A stretch of DNA of 64,000 nucleotides, taken from the NCBI RefSeq assembly GCF_003352165.1, contig NZ_CP029176.1, positions 682,001 through 746,000 of the forward strand. Direction: 5' to 3'. Made by a program: the position numbers and the translations under genes. The notes beneath the pieces were generated by a model. That model ran no database searches. It had not been told where the DNA came from and saw only the letters and a list, made by a program, of their open reading frames with translations. This DNA is from Acidibrevibacterium fodinaquatile (lineage in GTDB: Bacteria > Pseudomonadota > Alphaproteobacteria > Acetobacterales > Acetobacteraceae). Position 1 is the stretch's first letter, and the number at the start of each line of letters is the position of its first letter. Positions 41,633 to 50,337 of this stretch are shown here, in pieces.

Positions 41633-42852
41633 CCCATCGCGAGATGGCAGCGGCGCGCCCGTTTTCCCGCCATGGGGCCGCAGCACGCGGGCGCGCGCTC
41701 GATCTGATCAATTTTCTCCAAGCGGCGGTGCAATCCGGCTTCGGCCCTTTCATCTCGGTCTATCTCACCGCCGCGCATTGGACGCAGAAGGATATCGGGT
41801 TCGCGCTTTCGGTCGGCACCATCGCGCTGATGGCAAGCCAGGTGCCGGCGGGGGCGCTGATCGATGCCATGCGCAGCCGGCGCTTTGCGCTGGCGCTGGC
41901 GACGGTCGGGCTGTTGCTGGGGGCGGCGATGATGGCGGTTGCGCCGACATTGCCGATGGTTTTGGCCTCGCAGATCCTGCACAGCTTCGCGACCAGCATG
42001 AGCGTGCCGGCGATCGCCGCGCTCAGCCTCGCCGTCGTCGGGCGGCGCGAGATCGGCGAGCGGATGGGGCGCAACGCCCGCTGGGGCTCGATCGGCAATG
42101 CGCTCGCGGCGGCGGCGATGGGCTGGATTGGCTACACCCTTTCCTATCGCGCGGTGTTCGTGCTTGCCGCCGTGCTTGCGGTGCCGGCGATTGCCGCCCT
42201 TCGTTTCTTGCCGCCGGCAACGCCACGCCATGAGCATCACGCCCATCGCGCCCAACGCCTGCCGCTTGGCGCGCTGTTCCGCCATCGCGGACTGATCGTG
42301 TATGCCGGCTGTGCGCTGTTTTTTCAGCTCGCCAATGCCGCCATGCTGCCCCTGGTTGCGGCCGAGATGACCAAGCGGAGCGGCACCAGGGCGACCCTGA
42401 TCATCGCGGTCGCGATCGTCGTGCCGCAGGTTGTCGTCGCCGTATTTTCGCCGCTGATCGGGCGGCTGGCCGGCGTCACCGGGCGCAGGATTCTGTTGGT
42501 GGTCGGTTTTCTCGCCTTGCCGGCACGCGCCCTCGCGTTCGCCGTGACCGCGACGCCGGCCCTAGTCTTGGTCCTGCAAGTCTTGGATGGCGTGGCGGGC
42601 GCGGTGTTTGGCGTGCTGACGCCGCTGATTGCCGCCGATATCAGCGGCGATTCGGGGCGGTTCAACCTTGCGCTGGGGATCATCGGTCTTGCCGGCGGGA
42701 TTGGCGCTGCGATCAGCACGACGTTGGCCGGGGTGATGAGCGACCAATGGGGCACGGCTTATGCGTTTTTCGGCCTTGCTGGCGCCGGCGCGGCGGCGAC
42801 GCTGACGGCAGCCCTCGCCATGCCCGAAACCTCACCCAAGCCCACCAAATAA
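41629..42852 (+). CDS. MFS transporter
   Basis: 407 residues, about twelve membrane segments, major facilitator superfamily; the substrate cannot be inferred. The loop between segments 2 and 3 reads GALIDAMRSRRFALALA, a variant of the MFS A-motif. A His-rich central loop (PRHEHHAHRAQR) separates the halves. The GTG start at 41629 overlaps the stop of the PRC-barrel gene (GTGA); an ATG at 41644 is an alternative. The stop codon TAA at 42850-42852 shares its last two bases with a family A palindrome. Confidence 0.88.
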   Translation: MTHREMAAARPFSRHGAAARGRALDLINFLQAAVQSGFGPFISVYLTAAHWTQKDIGFALSVGTIALMASQVPAGALIDAMRSRRFALALATVGLLLGAAMMAVAPTLPMVLASQILHSFATSMSVPAIAALSLAVVGRREIGERMGRNARWGSIGNALAAAAMGWIGYTLSYRAVFVLAAVLAVPAIAALRFLPPATPRHEHHAHRAQRLPLGALFRHRGLIVYAGCALFFQLANAAMLPLVAAEMTKRSGTRATLIIAVAIVVPQVVVAVFSPLIGRLAGVTGRRILLVVGFLALPARALAFAVTATPALVLVLQVLDGVAGAVFGVLTPLIAADISGDSGRFNLALGIIGLAGGIGAAISTTLAGVMSDQWGTAYAFFGLAGAGAAATLTAALAMPETSPKPTK

Positions 42853-42884
42853 AAGTTTTTTGGTTCTTTTTTTCAAAAAAGAAC
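42851..42884. repeat. Dispersed AT-rich palindrome, family A copy 2
   Basis: 34 bp identical to the copy at 8516-8553, from AAAAG to GAAC. Arms 42863-42872 and 42875-42884 with TC between. It begins inside the MFS stop codon and lies 80 bp ahead of the DUF849 gene, consistent with insertion or terminator use exactly at a gene end. Confidence 0.85.
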
Positions 42885-42962
42885 ATTCTTTCTTGCCTCT
42901 GGGCTTTCGAGCCCGACCGGGCCAGAATGAGCGCGACAATCTGCTGCGAAGGGAGAGGGTAC

Positions 42963-43892
42963 ATGTCGGGACGAAAGGTCATCATCACGTGCGCGGTTAC
43001 CGGGGCGATCCACACGCCCTCGATGTCGCCGCATTTGCCGGTGACGCCGGACGAGATCGCGTCCGCCGCGATCGCCGCCGCCGAAGCCGGGGCCGCGATC
43101 GTTCATCTCCATGCCCGCGATCCCAAAACCGGCAAGCCTGACCAGAGCCCCGAAGCCTTCGCCGCTTTTTTGCCGCGGATCAAACAGGCGACCGATGCGG
43201 TGATCAATCTCACCAGCGGCGGCGCGCCCAACATGCTGATCAAGGAGCGCATCCAGCCCTCGTTGACTTTCAAGCCGGAGGTCGCCTCGCTCAACATGGG
43301 CTCGATGAATTTCGGGCTGTTTCCGATGCTCGAGCGGTTCAAGACGTTCAAGCATGACTGGGAGCGCCAGCATCTTGAGGGTTCGCGCGATCTGATCTTC
43401 CGCAACACCTTCGCCGATATCGAGTTCGCGCTCAAAAGCCTGTCCGAAAGCGGCACGCGATTCGAGTTCGAATGCTACGATGTCGGGCATCTCTATAATC
43501 TCGCGCATTTTCTCGACCGCAAGCTGGTGACGCCGCCTTTGTTCGTGCAAACCGTGTTCGGCATCTTGGGCGGCATCGGCCCGCACCCGGAAGACGTCAT
43601 GCACATGAAGCGCACCGCCGACCGGCTGTTCGGCTCGCATTATCGCTGGTCGGTGCTCGGCGCCGGGCGCAACCAGTTGCCGATCGCGGCGATGGCGGCG
43701 GCGATGGGGGCGAATGTGCGTGTTGGGCTCGAGGATAGTCTCTGGATCGGGCCCGGCCAGCTCGCCGAAAGCAACGCCCAGCAGGTCAAACGGGCGCGCC
43801 AGATCCTCGAGGGGCTGGGTCTCGCGATCGCGACCCCGGCGGAAGCGCGGGAAATCCTCGCCCTCAAAGGCGGCGACAAAGTCGCTTTTTGA
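42963..43892 (+). CDS. DUF849 / beta-keto acid cleavage enzyme (BKACE)
   Basis: 309 residues from the ATG at 42963 (GGGAGAGGG upstream). BKACE enzymes condense a beta-keto acid with acetyl-CoA; the founding member is 3-keto-5-aminohexanoate cleavage enzyme of lysine fermentation. Visible: start IITCAVTGAIHTPSMSPHLP, the zinc-binding His pair in IVHLHARDPKTGKPDQ, INLTSGGAPNM, ASLNMGSMNFG, and GANVRVGLEDSLW near the end. The substrate specificity within the family cannot be assigned. Followed by rnpB. Confidence 0.9.
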   Translation: MSGRKVIITCAVTGAIHTPSMSPHLPVTPDEIASAAIAAAEAGAAIVHLHARDPKTGKPDQSPEAFAAFLPRIKQATDAVINLTSGGAPNMLIKERIQPSLTFKPEVASLNMGSMNFGLFPMLERFKTFKHDWERQHLEGSRDLIFRNTFADIEFALKSLSESGTRFEFECYDVGHLYNLAHFLDRKLVTPPLFVQTVFGILGGIGPHPEDVMHMKRTADRLFGSHYRWSVLGAGRNQLPIAAMAAAMGANVRVGLEDSLWIGPGQLAESNAQQVKRARQILEGLGLAIATPAEAREILALKGGDKVAF

Positions 43893-43960
43893 GGGGCGAT
43901 GACGCGCGGCGCCCGGCGCCATGGATTGACGTTGGGGCGGCAACCGCGCACATCTCGCGG

Positions 43961-44352
43961 GCCAGACGGTCGGACGGCCGCCGGCGGTGACGCTGGAGGA
44001 AAGTCCGGGCTCCACGGGAATACGGTGCCGGCTAACGGCCGGCGGGGGCGACCCCAGGGAAAGTGCCACAGAAAGGAAACCGTCCGGCTTTGGCGTTCGC
44101 GCCCGCCGGACAAGGGTGAAAGGGTGCGGCAAGAGCGCACCGCGCCCGCGGCAACGCGGGTGGCAGGGTAAACCCCACCGGGAGCAAGACCGAATAGGGG
44201 CGGCCGGCGGCGGCGGCAACGCCGCATGCCAGGGGCATTCCCGCCCCGCTGCCCGGGTTGGTCGCACGAGGCGCAACGCGAGTTGCGTCCCAGAGGAATG
44301 GCCGTCCCGCGCCGCTCGGCGCGGACAGAACCCGGCTTATAGACCGTCTGGC
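43961..44352 (+). ncRNA. rnpB: RNase P RNA (class A)
   Basis: Catalytic RNA of RNase P, which trims tRNA 5' leaders. Ends set by helix P1: GCCAGACGGTC (43961-43971) pairs exactly with GACCGTCTGGC (44342-44352), then a T-rich run follows. Conserved elements in order: GAGGAAAGTCCGGGCTCC from 43996, CCACAGAAA, AGGGTGAAAGGGTGCGGCAAGAGCGCACCG-type core around 44115, AAACCCCACCGGGAGCAAG near 44170, CAGAGGAATG near 44291 and ACAGAACCCGGCTTA near 44327. The size of about 392 nt is normal for alphaproteobacteria. Confidence 0.95.
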
Positions 44353-44372
44353 GCTTTTATTTTTTCTCGACG

Positions 44373-44408
44373 CTAGAGCGCGATCGGTTTAAGTCGATCA
44401 CGCTCTAG
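44373..44408. repeat. GAGCG palindrome after rnpB
   Basis: 14-nt arms CTAGAGCGCGATCG (44373-44386) and CGATCACGCTCTAG (44395-44408), one mismatch, 8-nt loop GTTTAAGT. It follows the T-rich stretch after rnpB. Similar GAGCG...GATC palindromes are common dispersed repeats in alphaproteobacterial genomes (from memory); this is the only copy seen in the window. Confidence 0.7.
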
Positions 44409-44420
44409 ACCTATTTTGGC

Positions 44421-44477
44421 GAGCAAGTTGGCCGGTTTTGATTGAACAGGATGGTTCAGTCAAAACCTACCTTGCTC
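44421..44477. repeat. Long hairpin overlapping the end of the GT39 gene
   Basis: Inner arms 44434-44447 (GGTTTTGATTGAAC) and 44454-44467 pair over 14 positions with one G-T wobble and a 6-nt loop; outer GAGCAAG (44421-44427) pairs with CTTGCTC (44471-44477). The stop codon and last four codons of the leftward glycosyltransferase lie inside the right side of the structure. It could terminate transcription from either side. Confidence 0.7.
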
Positions 44478-46017
44478 TAGGCGCGGCGTGATAGGATTTC
44501 CCGAGAAAGAGCGGGATCGCCGCCGCCGCCCGCCCGGCATGGCGCAGCACCAGCGGCGCGAGCGGGGTGATCGTTGCGAAATCTGCGCCGATCTGCGCTT
44601 CGATCCGCGCGAGATCCATCCCGGGCGCGACGATCAGCACATCCGTCCCGGCGGCGGCGGTGGTTGCGCCATTGATGCCATATTGCCTGGGGTCGGGGCC
44701 GAGACAAATCACCCGCGCAGCGCCCGCCAGGGCGTAATCGAGCTTGCCGGCATCCTGCCAGCGCAGCACCGCGATCACCGGCGGCGGCGGGCCGAGCAGG
44801 CGGCGTTGCGCGAGATCGTCGCGGAGCGAGGTCCAATCGACCGCTTGCAGATCGGGATCGGCGCCACGCTCGAGCGCGGGAAACACATGTGGCAGCCAGT
44901 CAAACCGCACCTCGCTCCCGACCAGCGTAAGCCCGATCAGCATCACACCGGCCGAGAGCGCAAGCCAGACCCTGACCCCGCGTTCGCCCGCCCGCAGGCG
45001 TCTCGCGACCGCGCGGCCGAGCAAGGGCAGCAAAAACAGGTAGCCCGGCGCCACCCAGTGGAACAAAACCTTCTGCCGTGCCCAAAGCGCGACCGCCGCG
45101 AACAGCAGGATCGGCGGCGCGGCGAGCGCAAGCAGCAGCCAGCCGCGCCATTCGCGCGGGCCGCGCCGCGCCGCGCCGGCGGCGCACACCAGCAAGGGGA
45201 GCCAAATCCAGGGCAGCAAAAACAGCGCCTCGCCGCCGAGCACCGTAAGCGGCGCCAGCGGATGCCAGACGCCGCCGAGCGCCCGCCCCCCCTGGAACGC
45301 GAATGACGCCCAGCCATGCGCCGCGTTCCAGAGCAGCACCGGGGAAAACACGAGGAGGGCGAGGGCGAGGGCGGCATAGACCGGCCAGCGCCGGAGCGCC
45401 GCCCGCCCCGGCGCGGTGGTTGCGAGAAAAAACGCCGCCCCCGTGAGGGTGAGCACGGCGGAATATTTGGCATCGAGCGCAAGGCCGGCGGCGGCGCCGC
45501 TCGCCAGCCACCAGCGGGCGCGGCCGTCCTCCCAGGCGCGCACCAAGGCAAGGGCTGCGGCGAGAAGAGCGGCATCGAGCGGACCATCAGGCAGCACCCA
45601 GCCGCCGCTGGCGACGCCGAATACCGGCGCGAGGTTGAACAGCACCGCCGTCCAGAACGCCGCCTCGGCGTCGAAAAGCCGGGTCGTGAGCCGGATCAGG
45701 AGCCAAGTCGAGACCGCGAACAGGAGAATGAACGGCAGGCGGAGCAAAACCGGGCTCGCGCCCGCGCCGAAGATCTGCTCGGTGCCCCAGGTCAGCCACC
45801 AGGCGAGCGGCGGATGATCGAAATAGCCGAGCCGCCATTGCCGCCCGGCGGCAACCATATAGCTTTCATCGACACCAAGCCCGAGCGCCCAGCCGAAGGC
45901 GAGGCGAAGCAAACATGTCACGAGAATGAGGAGAAGCGCGGCCGGCACGGGCGCCATCACGGCATGCAGAGGGCTGGCCCACACCTTGCGGCCAATCCCC
46001 ACCTCGACACCACTCAT
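44467..46017 (-). CDS. Glycosyltransferase family 39-like membrane protein
   Basis: 516 residues, polytopic (about 10-12 membrane segments), resembling GT39/ArnT-type transferases that use polyprenyl-phosphate sugars. The conserved first periplasmic loop has the catalytic acidic residues: WALGLGVDESYMVAAGR and YFDHPPLAWWLTWG. Later, AKYSAVL and FHWVAPGYLFLLPLLG also fit the family. The C-terminal 130 residues form a soluble, periplasmic-type domain. Acceptor unknown. The last residues (PRAR) are encoded by a palindromic repeat, so the original C-terminus may have been altered. Confidence 0.82.
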   Translation of the reverse strand: MSGVEVGIGRKVWASPLHAVMAPVPAALLLILVTCLLRLAFGWALGLGVDESYMVAAGRQWRLGYFDHPPLAWWLTWGTEQIFGAGASPVLLRLPFILLFAVSTWLLIRLTTRLFDAEAAFWTAVLFNLAPVFGVASGGWVLPDGPLDAALLAAALALVRAWEDGRARWWLASGAAAGLALDAKYSAVLTLTGAAFFLATTAPGRAALRRWPVYAALALALLVFSPVLLWNAAHGWASFAFQGGRALGGVWHPLAPLTVLGGEALFLLPWIWLPLLVCAAGAARRGPREWRGWLLLALAAPPILLFAAVALWARQKVLFHWVAPGYLFLLPLLGRAVARRLRAGERGVRVWLALSAGVMLIGLTLVGSEVRFDWLPHVFPALERGADPDLQAVDWTSLRDDLAQRRLLGPPPPVIAVLRWQDAGKLDYALAGAARVICLGPDPRQYGINGATTAAAGTDVLIVAPGMDLARIEAQIGADFATITPLAPLVLRHAGRAAAAIPLFLGKSYHAAPRAR

Positions 46018-46101
46018 GCCCTGTTTCCCAAAAGCTTCCCTAAACGGAACGAGGCATGCGCCAAGCCCCGCATCGGCGTCAAGGCCGCCGCGCCCCGGCT
46101 T

Positions 46102-46422
46102 TCATTGCCCGTGCCGGGTCGCCGGCCAGGAGATGATGTGGCCGGGCGGGACCAGCGGGGCCAAGCGGGCGATCGCCGTCGCGGCGGCATCGGGGTCTGC
46201 AAAAAACTCGATCACCTCGGGCAGATCGACGGTCAGACGCAGCAGGTCGGCGGCATGCACCTCGCCGCTGGCCCCGAACCCGGCAACGCCACGCAACACG
46301 ATGGCGCCCGGCAATGTCAGCTCGTCATGCAGGATCGCGAGCATTTCCTTGAGCAGGGAATGCCGCTTGCCGTGGTCTTTTTCGCTGAGATAGACCCGTG
46401 TCACCCGCACCTCGTCGTCCAT
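46102..46422 (-). CDS. DUF190 (PII-like) protein
   Basis: 106 residues, MDDEVRVTRVYLSEKDHGK start, 10 bp after the crcB stop. The DUF190 family has a PII/CutA-like ferredoxin fold; here GKRHSLLKEMLAILHDELTL, GAIVLRGVAGFGASGEVHAA and the strand LLRLTVDLPEVIEFFAD match its core. DUF190 genes are often neighbours of crcB, suggesting a role in fluoride handling or its regulation, but no function is established. Confidence 0.85.
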   Translation of the reverse strand: MDDEVRVTRVYLSEKDHGKRHSLLKEMLAILHDELTLPGAIVLRGVAGFGASGEVHAADLLRLTVDLPEVIEFFADPDAAATAIARLAPLVPPGHIISWPATRHGQ

Positions 46423-46432
46423 GGCATCGCTC

Positions 46433-46819
46433 CTACAGGTTTCTTGCGAGATAGGCACCGAGAAAGGCGCCGAGAAACCCAAGGCCGACCGAGAGCAGGA
46501 TATAAAGCCCCATTCTCAGCATTTCGCCGCGTTCGACGAGTTGCAACGCCTCCATCTCGAAGGTCGAGAAGGTGGTGAAGCCGCCGAGGACGCCGGTGAG
46601 GATGCCGGTGCGCAATGCCGGGGCGATGGTGAGCCGCTCCAGGGTCGCGATGAACAGAAATCCCATGAGGAAACTGCCGATCAGATTGATGCTGAGCGTC
46701 GCATACGGGAAATCCGAGCCCCAGGCCCCCTGGATCAACACCGTCATCGCATAGCGCGCCCAGCAGCCGAACGTCCCGCCCACCGCGATCGCGACATAAG
46801 TCCATGGGAGTCCCGTCAT
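46433..46819 (-). CDS. crcB: Fluoride efflux channel CrcB/Fluc
   Basis: Small dimeric channel that expels F-. 128 residues, four membrane segments. Family motifs: GGTFGCWARYAMT, the pore Asn in LSINLIGSFLMGF, and the phenylalanine-box GGFTTFSTFEMEAL. No fluoride-riboswitch-like leader is recognisable in the 39 bp between it and the upstream regulator gene. Operon order csoR-like, crcB, DUF190. Confidence 0.94.
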   Translation of the reverse strand: MTGLPWTYVAIAVGGTFGCWARYAMTVLIQGAWGSDFPYATLSINLIGSFLMGFLFIATLERLTIAPALRTGILTGVLGGFTTFSTFEMEALQLVERGEMLRMGLYILLSVGLGFLGAFLGAYLARNL

Positions 46820-46858
46820 GCTTCCTTTTCCAACGTCAACGTCACGGCATCGTGCGGG

Positions 46859-47134
46859 TCAGCGCGTCATGCGCCCAACGGTTGAGACCAGTTCCTCGAC
46901 CTTGCGCCGCTGCTCCGCCACCCCACCGGAGGCGAAAGCATCGGCGACGCAGTGTTCGATGTGATCGAGCAGGATCTGTTCCTCGACCTTGTGCAGCGCC
47001 GCCCGCACGGCGGCGATCTGGGTCAGCACGTCGATGCAATAGCGGTCGCCCGCCACCATCCGCTGCAAGCCGCTGATCTGGCCGGCGATGCGGTTAAGGC
47101 GCGCCTGCACCCCGGCCTTGGTGTCATCATGCAT
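46859..47134 (-). CDS. CsoR/FrmR-family metal-sensitive repressor
   Basis: 91 residues; start at the ATG at 47134 rather than an upstream in-frame start. All-helical DUF156 fold: ARLNRIAGQISGLQRMV (DNA-binding helix 1), DRYCIDVLTQIAAVRAAL, LLDHIEHCVADAF. Cys33, His58 and Cys62 match the Cys-His-Cys ligand set of the Cu(I) sensor CsoR, so copper is the best guess; RcnR/FrmR use other residues. It probably controls its own operon with crcB and DUF190, via the palindrome at 47151. Confidence 0.88.
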   Translation of the reverse strand: MHDDTKAGVQARLNRIAGQISGLQRMVAGDRYCIDVLTQIAAVRAALHKVEEQILLDHIEHCVADAFASGGVAEQRRKVEELVSTVGRMTR

Positions 47135-47150
47135 GAATGCCCCCGAGTCT

Positions 47151-47167
47151 ATACCGGTAATGGGTAT
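47151..47167 (-). promoter_or_regulatory. Putative CsoR-type operator
   Basis: 17-bp inverted repeat ATACC-N7-GGTAT located 17 bp upstream of the regulator's ATG. CsoR/RcnR-type operators are short inverted repeats of TACC/GGTA character with a spacer. A TATAGA -10-like hexamer on the same strand overlaps its left arm. Placement and symmetry support it; there is no experimental or comparative check here. Confidence 0.5.
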
Positions 47168-47257
47168 CTTGACGCGCATATGAGAGCGGGGCGGAACGCC
47201 GGCAAGCCCGTGCCGGAGAAGATCCCGGCCTTTCAACACCCTCCCCGACGCCCCGCG

Positions 47258-48469
47258 TTATTCCGCCGCGCCGAAGGCCGAAAGGCCGGTCTGGGCGCGG
47301 CCGAGGATGAGGGCGTGGACGTCATGCGTGCCCTCATAGGTGTTGACCGCCTCGAGATTCATCACGTGGCGGATGACGTGGTATTCGTCGGCGACGCCGT
47401 TGCCGCCATGCATGTCGCGGGCGGCGCGCGCGATATCGAGCGCCTTGCCGCAGGAATTGCGCTTGCAGAGCGAGATCATCTCCGGCGCCGCGCGCCCCTC
47501 ATCGAGCAGCCGGCCGAGCCGCAGCACAGCTTGCAGCGCGATGGTGATTTCGGTCTGCATGTCGGCGAGCTTTTTCTGGATCAATTGCGTCGCCGCCAGC
47601 GGCCGGCCGAACATCATCCGCCCGAGCGTGTAGTCGCGCGCCGCATGCCAGCAGAATTCGGCGGCGCCGAGCGCCCCCCAGCTAATCCCATAGCGGGCAT
47701 TGTTGAGGCAGGAAAACGGCCCGCGCAGACCTTTGACGCCGGGGAGCTGATTTTCCGCCGGCACGAACACGTCCTGCATCATGATCATGCCGGTCATCGA
47801 GGCGCGCAGGCTGAATTTGCCCTCGATCTTGGGGGCGGAGAGCCCGGCCATGCCGCGCTCGAGCACGAAGCCGCGAATGTCACCGGCATCATCCTTGGCC
47901 CAGACCACGAAAACATCGGCGATCGGCGAATTGGTGATCCAGGTTTTCGACCCGTTCAGCACGAAACCGCCCTCGACCGCTTTCGCGCGCGTGCGCATCG
48001 CGGCCGGATCGGAGCCGGCATCGGGCTCGGTCAGGCCAAAGCAGCCGACTTTTTCGCCGGAACGGAGCCCGGGGAGGTATTTTTCCCGCAAGAATTCCGA
48101 GCCAAACGCGTGGATCGGATACATCACCAGCGAGGATTGCACCGAAAACGCGCTGCGATAGCCGGAATCGACGCGCTCCACCTCGCGCGCGATCAGCCCG
48201 TAGGAGACGTAATTGACGCCGGCGCAGCCATACCCCTCGAGCGTCGCGCCAAGAAAGCCCATCGCGCCCATTTCGTTCATGATCTCGCGATCGAAACGCT
48301 CCTGGCGGTTGGCCATCAGCACGCGCGGGAAAAGCTTTTCCTGGCAATAGTCGCGGGCGGCGTCGCGGATGGCGCGCTCATCCTCGCTGAGCTGGTCATC
48401 GAGCCGGAGCGCGTCATCCCATTGGAAGGCGGCGAACTTGCCTTTTTTGGCGACAGTGGTGACGTTCAT
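47258..48469 (-). CDS. Glutaryl-CoA dehydrogenase-like acyl-CoA dehydrogenase
   Basis: FAD enzyme, oxidises (and in true GCDH decarboxylates) glutaryl-CoA in lysine/tryptophan or aromatic catabolism. 403 residues. GCDH features: [71 protein letters not shown], and the catalytic Glu in [20 protein letters not shown] near the C-terminus. The YEGTHD context is that of GCDH. Its ATG overlaps the stop of the DEAD-box helicase gene, an unusual partner. Confidence 0.92.
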   Translation of the reverse strand: MNVTTVAKKGKFAAFQWDDALRLDDQLSEDERAIRDAARDYCQEKLFPRVLMANRQERFDREIMNEMGAMGFLGATLEGYGCAGVNYVSYGLIAREVERVDSGYRSAFSVQSSLVMYPIHAFGSEFLREKYLPGLRSGEKVGCFGLTEPDAGSDPAAMRTRAKAVEGGFVLNGSKTWITNSPIADVFVVWAKDDAGDIRGFVLERGMAGLSAPKIEGKFSLRASMTGMIMMQDVFVPAENQLPGVKGLRGPFSCLNNARYGISWGALGAAEFCWHAARDYTLGRMMFGRPLAATQLIQKKLADMQTEITIALQAVLRLGRLLDEGRAAPEMISLCKRNSCGKALDIARAARDMHGGNGVADEYHVIRHVMNLEAVNTYEGTHDVHALILGRAQTGLSAFGAAE

Positions 48470-50097
48470 GGCTCGGACTCTTCCTCGGTTGCTGGGATGG
48501 GCGCCGCGCTGGGGGGCGCTTTGCGCGTCGGCAGCAGCATGAAGGCGGGGATATCGGCGCCGAAGCCGCGCACCGAACCCCGCTCCTCGTCACCGCGCTC
48601 CCCCCTGGCCACGCGCCCGCCGCCCGGCCCCTGCGGCGGGCGGGCCGGACGATCGGCTGGCTTTTGCGGCCGCGCCGCGGTTGCGTGTTCCTCTTCGTGC
48701 CGCAGCGCCGGCGCTGCGGCGGGCAAAGTCTCGGTGGCTTTGCGCGCCGGGCGGCGTGGCGGCCGGCCGCCCGCTTGCGGGCTTGGCTTGCTTCCCGACG
48801 AACCGCCGCGCCGCCCCCGGCGCTTGCCGCCGGTCCCTTCCGCCCAAGCGACGGGATCGAGCCCTTCGACGGCGATGCGCGGGATCGGCGCGCCGGTCAG
48901 CTTCTCGATCGCCTCCACCATCGCCCGATCCTCGGGCTCGGCGATCATGAAGGCGCGGCCCTCGCGCCCGGCGCGGCCGGTGCGGCCGATGCGGTGGACA
49001 TAATCCTCGGCATGCACCGGCACGTCGAAATTGAAGACATGCGAGAGCCCGCCGATATCGAGCCCGCGCGCGGCGACATCGCTGCACACCAAAAGCCGTA
49101 TCTCGCCGGCTTTGAATTTCTCCAAGGTCGCAAAGCGCACCGACTGGGTCATATCGCCATGCAGCGCGCCGACGCTAAAGCCATGGCGCGCGAGCGAGCG
49201 ATAGAGAATATCGACATCGCGCTTGCGGTTGCAGAAGATCAACGCGTTCTGCACATCCTCCTTGCGGATCAGCCGGCGCAGGGCCTCGCGCTTGTCATGC
49301 TCGGCGACGAGGGCGAGGCCAGTCGTGATGGTGGTCGCGACCGAGGCCGGCGGCGCGACGGTGATTTCCTTCGGGTTTTGCAAGAAGGCATCGGCGAGGC
49401 GGCGAATCTCGGGCGCCATGGTGGCGCTGAAGAACAAGGTCTGGCGATTGGCCGGCAGCATCGCGACGATGCGTTCGACATCGGGGATGAACCCCATATC
49501 GAGCATGCGGTCGGCCTCGTCGATCACCAAAAGCCGGGCATTGGTGAGCAGGACGCCGCCGCGCTCGAACATGTCGATGAGGCGGCCCGGGGTTGCGATC
49601 AGCACATCAACGCCGCGGTCGAGCGCCTCGCGCTGGTCGGTCATGCTCTCGCCGCCGATGATCAAGGCGTGGCTCAGCTTCAGATATTTGCCGTAAAGCA
49701 CGAAATTTTCCGCGACCTGCAGGGCGAGTTCGCGGGTCGGCTCGAGGATCAGGCTGCGCGGCATGCGCGCGCGGGCGCGCGAGCCGGCGAGGATGTCGAG
49801 CATGGGGAGGGTGAAGCCGGCGGTTTTGCCGGTGCCGGTCTGGGCACAGCCGAGCACGTCGCGCCCCATCAGAACCGTTGGGATCGCCTGCGCCTGGATC
49901 GGCGTGGGCTGGGTGTAGCCCATTTCGGCGACCGCGCGCAGCACCGGCTCGGAGAGGCCGAGTTCGGCAAAGCCGGGCGCGGCGGGCGCGGGCTCGGCGG
50001 ACGCAGGCGCGGGGGCGGTCGTGGTGGCGGGCGTTTCCTCGGACACGGCGGGGGTCGAGGTGGCGGCGGGCTCGGCGGAGTGTAGGATCTCGGACAC
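48466..50097 (-). CDS. rhlE: DEAD-box RNA helicase (RhlE-like)
   Basis: ATP-dependent RNA helicase, 543 residues if started at the GTG at 50097; the frame is open far upstream but that part has no helicase homology and no in-frame ATG lies closer. After an Ala/Pro/Thr-rich 40 residues come [19 protein letters not shown] (Q motif region), TPIQAQAIP, Walker [40 protein letters not shown], and [13 protein letters not shown]. The C-terminus is Arg/Gly/Lys-rich, for RNA binding. It overlaps the downstream acyl-CoA dehydrogenase (ATGA). Confidence 0.92.
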   Translation of the reverse strand: MSEILHSAEPAATSTPAVSEETPATTTAPAPASAEPAPAAPGFAELGLSEPVLRAVAEMGYTQPTPIQAQAIPTVLMGRDVLGCAQTGTGKTAGFTLPMLDILAGSRARARMPRSLILEPTRELALQVAENFVLYGKYLKLSHALIIGGESMTDQREALDRGVDVLIATPGRLIDMFERGGVLLTNARLLVIDEADRMLDMGFIPDVERIVAMLPANRQTLFFSATMAPEIRRLADAFLQNPKEITVAPPASVATTITTGLALVAEHDKREALRRLIRKEDVQNALIFCNRKRDVDILYRSLARHGFSVGALHGDMTQSVRFATLEKFKAGEIRLLVCSDVAARGLDIGGLSHVFNFDVPVHAEDYVHRIGRTGRAGREGRAFMIAEPEDRAMVEAIEKLTGAPIPRIAVEGLDPVAWAEGTGGKRRGRRGGSSGSKPSPQAGGRPPRRPARKATETLPAAAPALRHEEEHATAARPQKPADRPARPPQGPGGGRVARGERGDEERGSVRGFGADIPAFMLLPTRKAPPSAAPIPATEEESEP

Positions 50098-50337
50098 CAG
50101 ATACTTTCGGATAAAAGCGGCATCGCTCCATGCGGAGACGTGCCGGGGGCGACGGGCGCCTCGGCGATGCGGGTTCGTCTCACCTATTCGGGAAAACTTG
50201 CGTGAAGTCAAGGCCACCGCCGGTCTTGCGCGGCCAGCGGGGTTGGCATTAACCCTCCGGCGACATAATTCGCGTATCAGTATCAGGCTTGACGAAACCA
50301 TGGCGGCATTTCGTCCGCCATTCCGGAAGGCGCCACG

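Noticed and set aside
46820-46858. Fluoride riboswitch ahead of crcB
   Set aside because: Only 39 bp separate crcB from the upstream gene and no conserved riboswitch core is visible.
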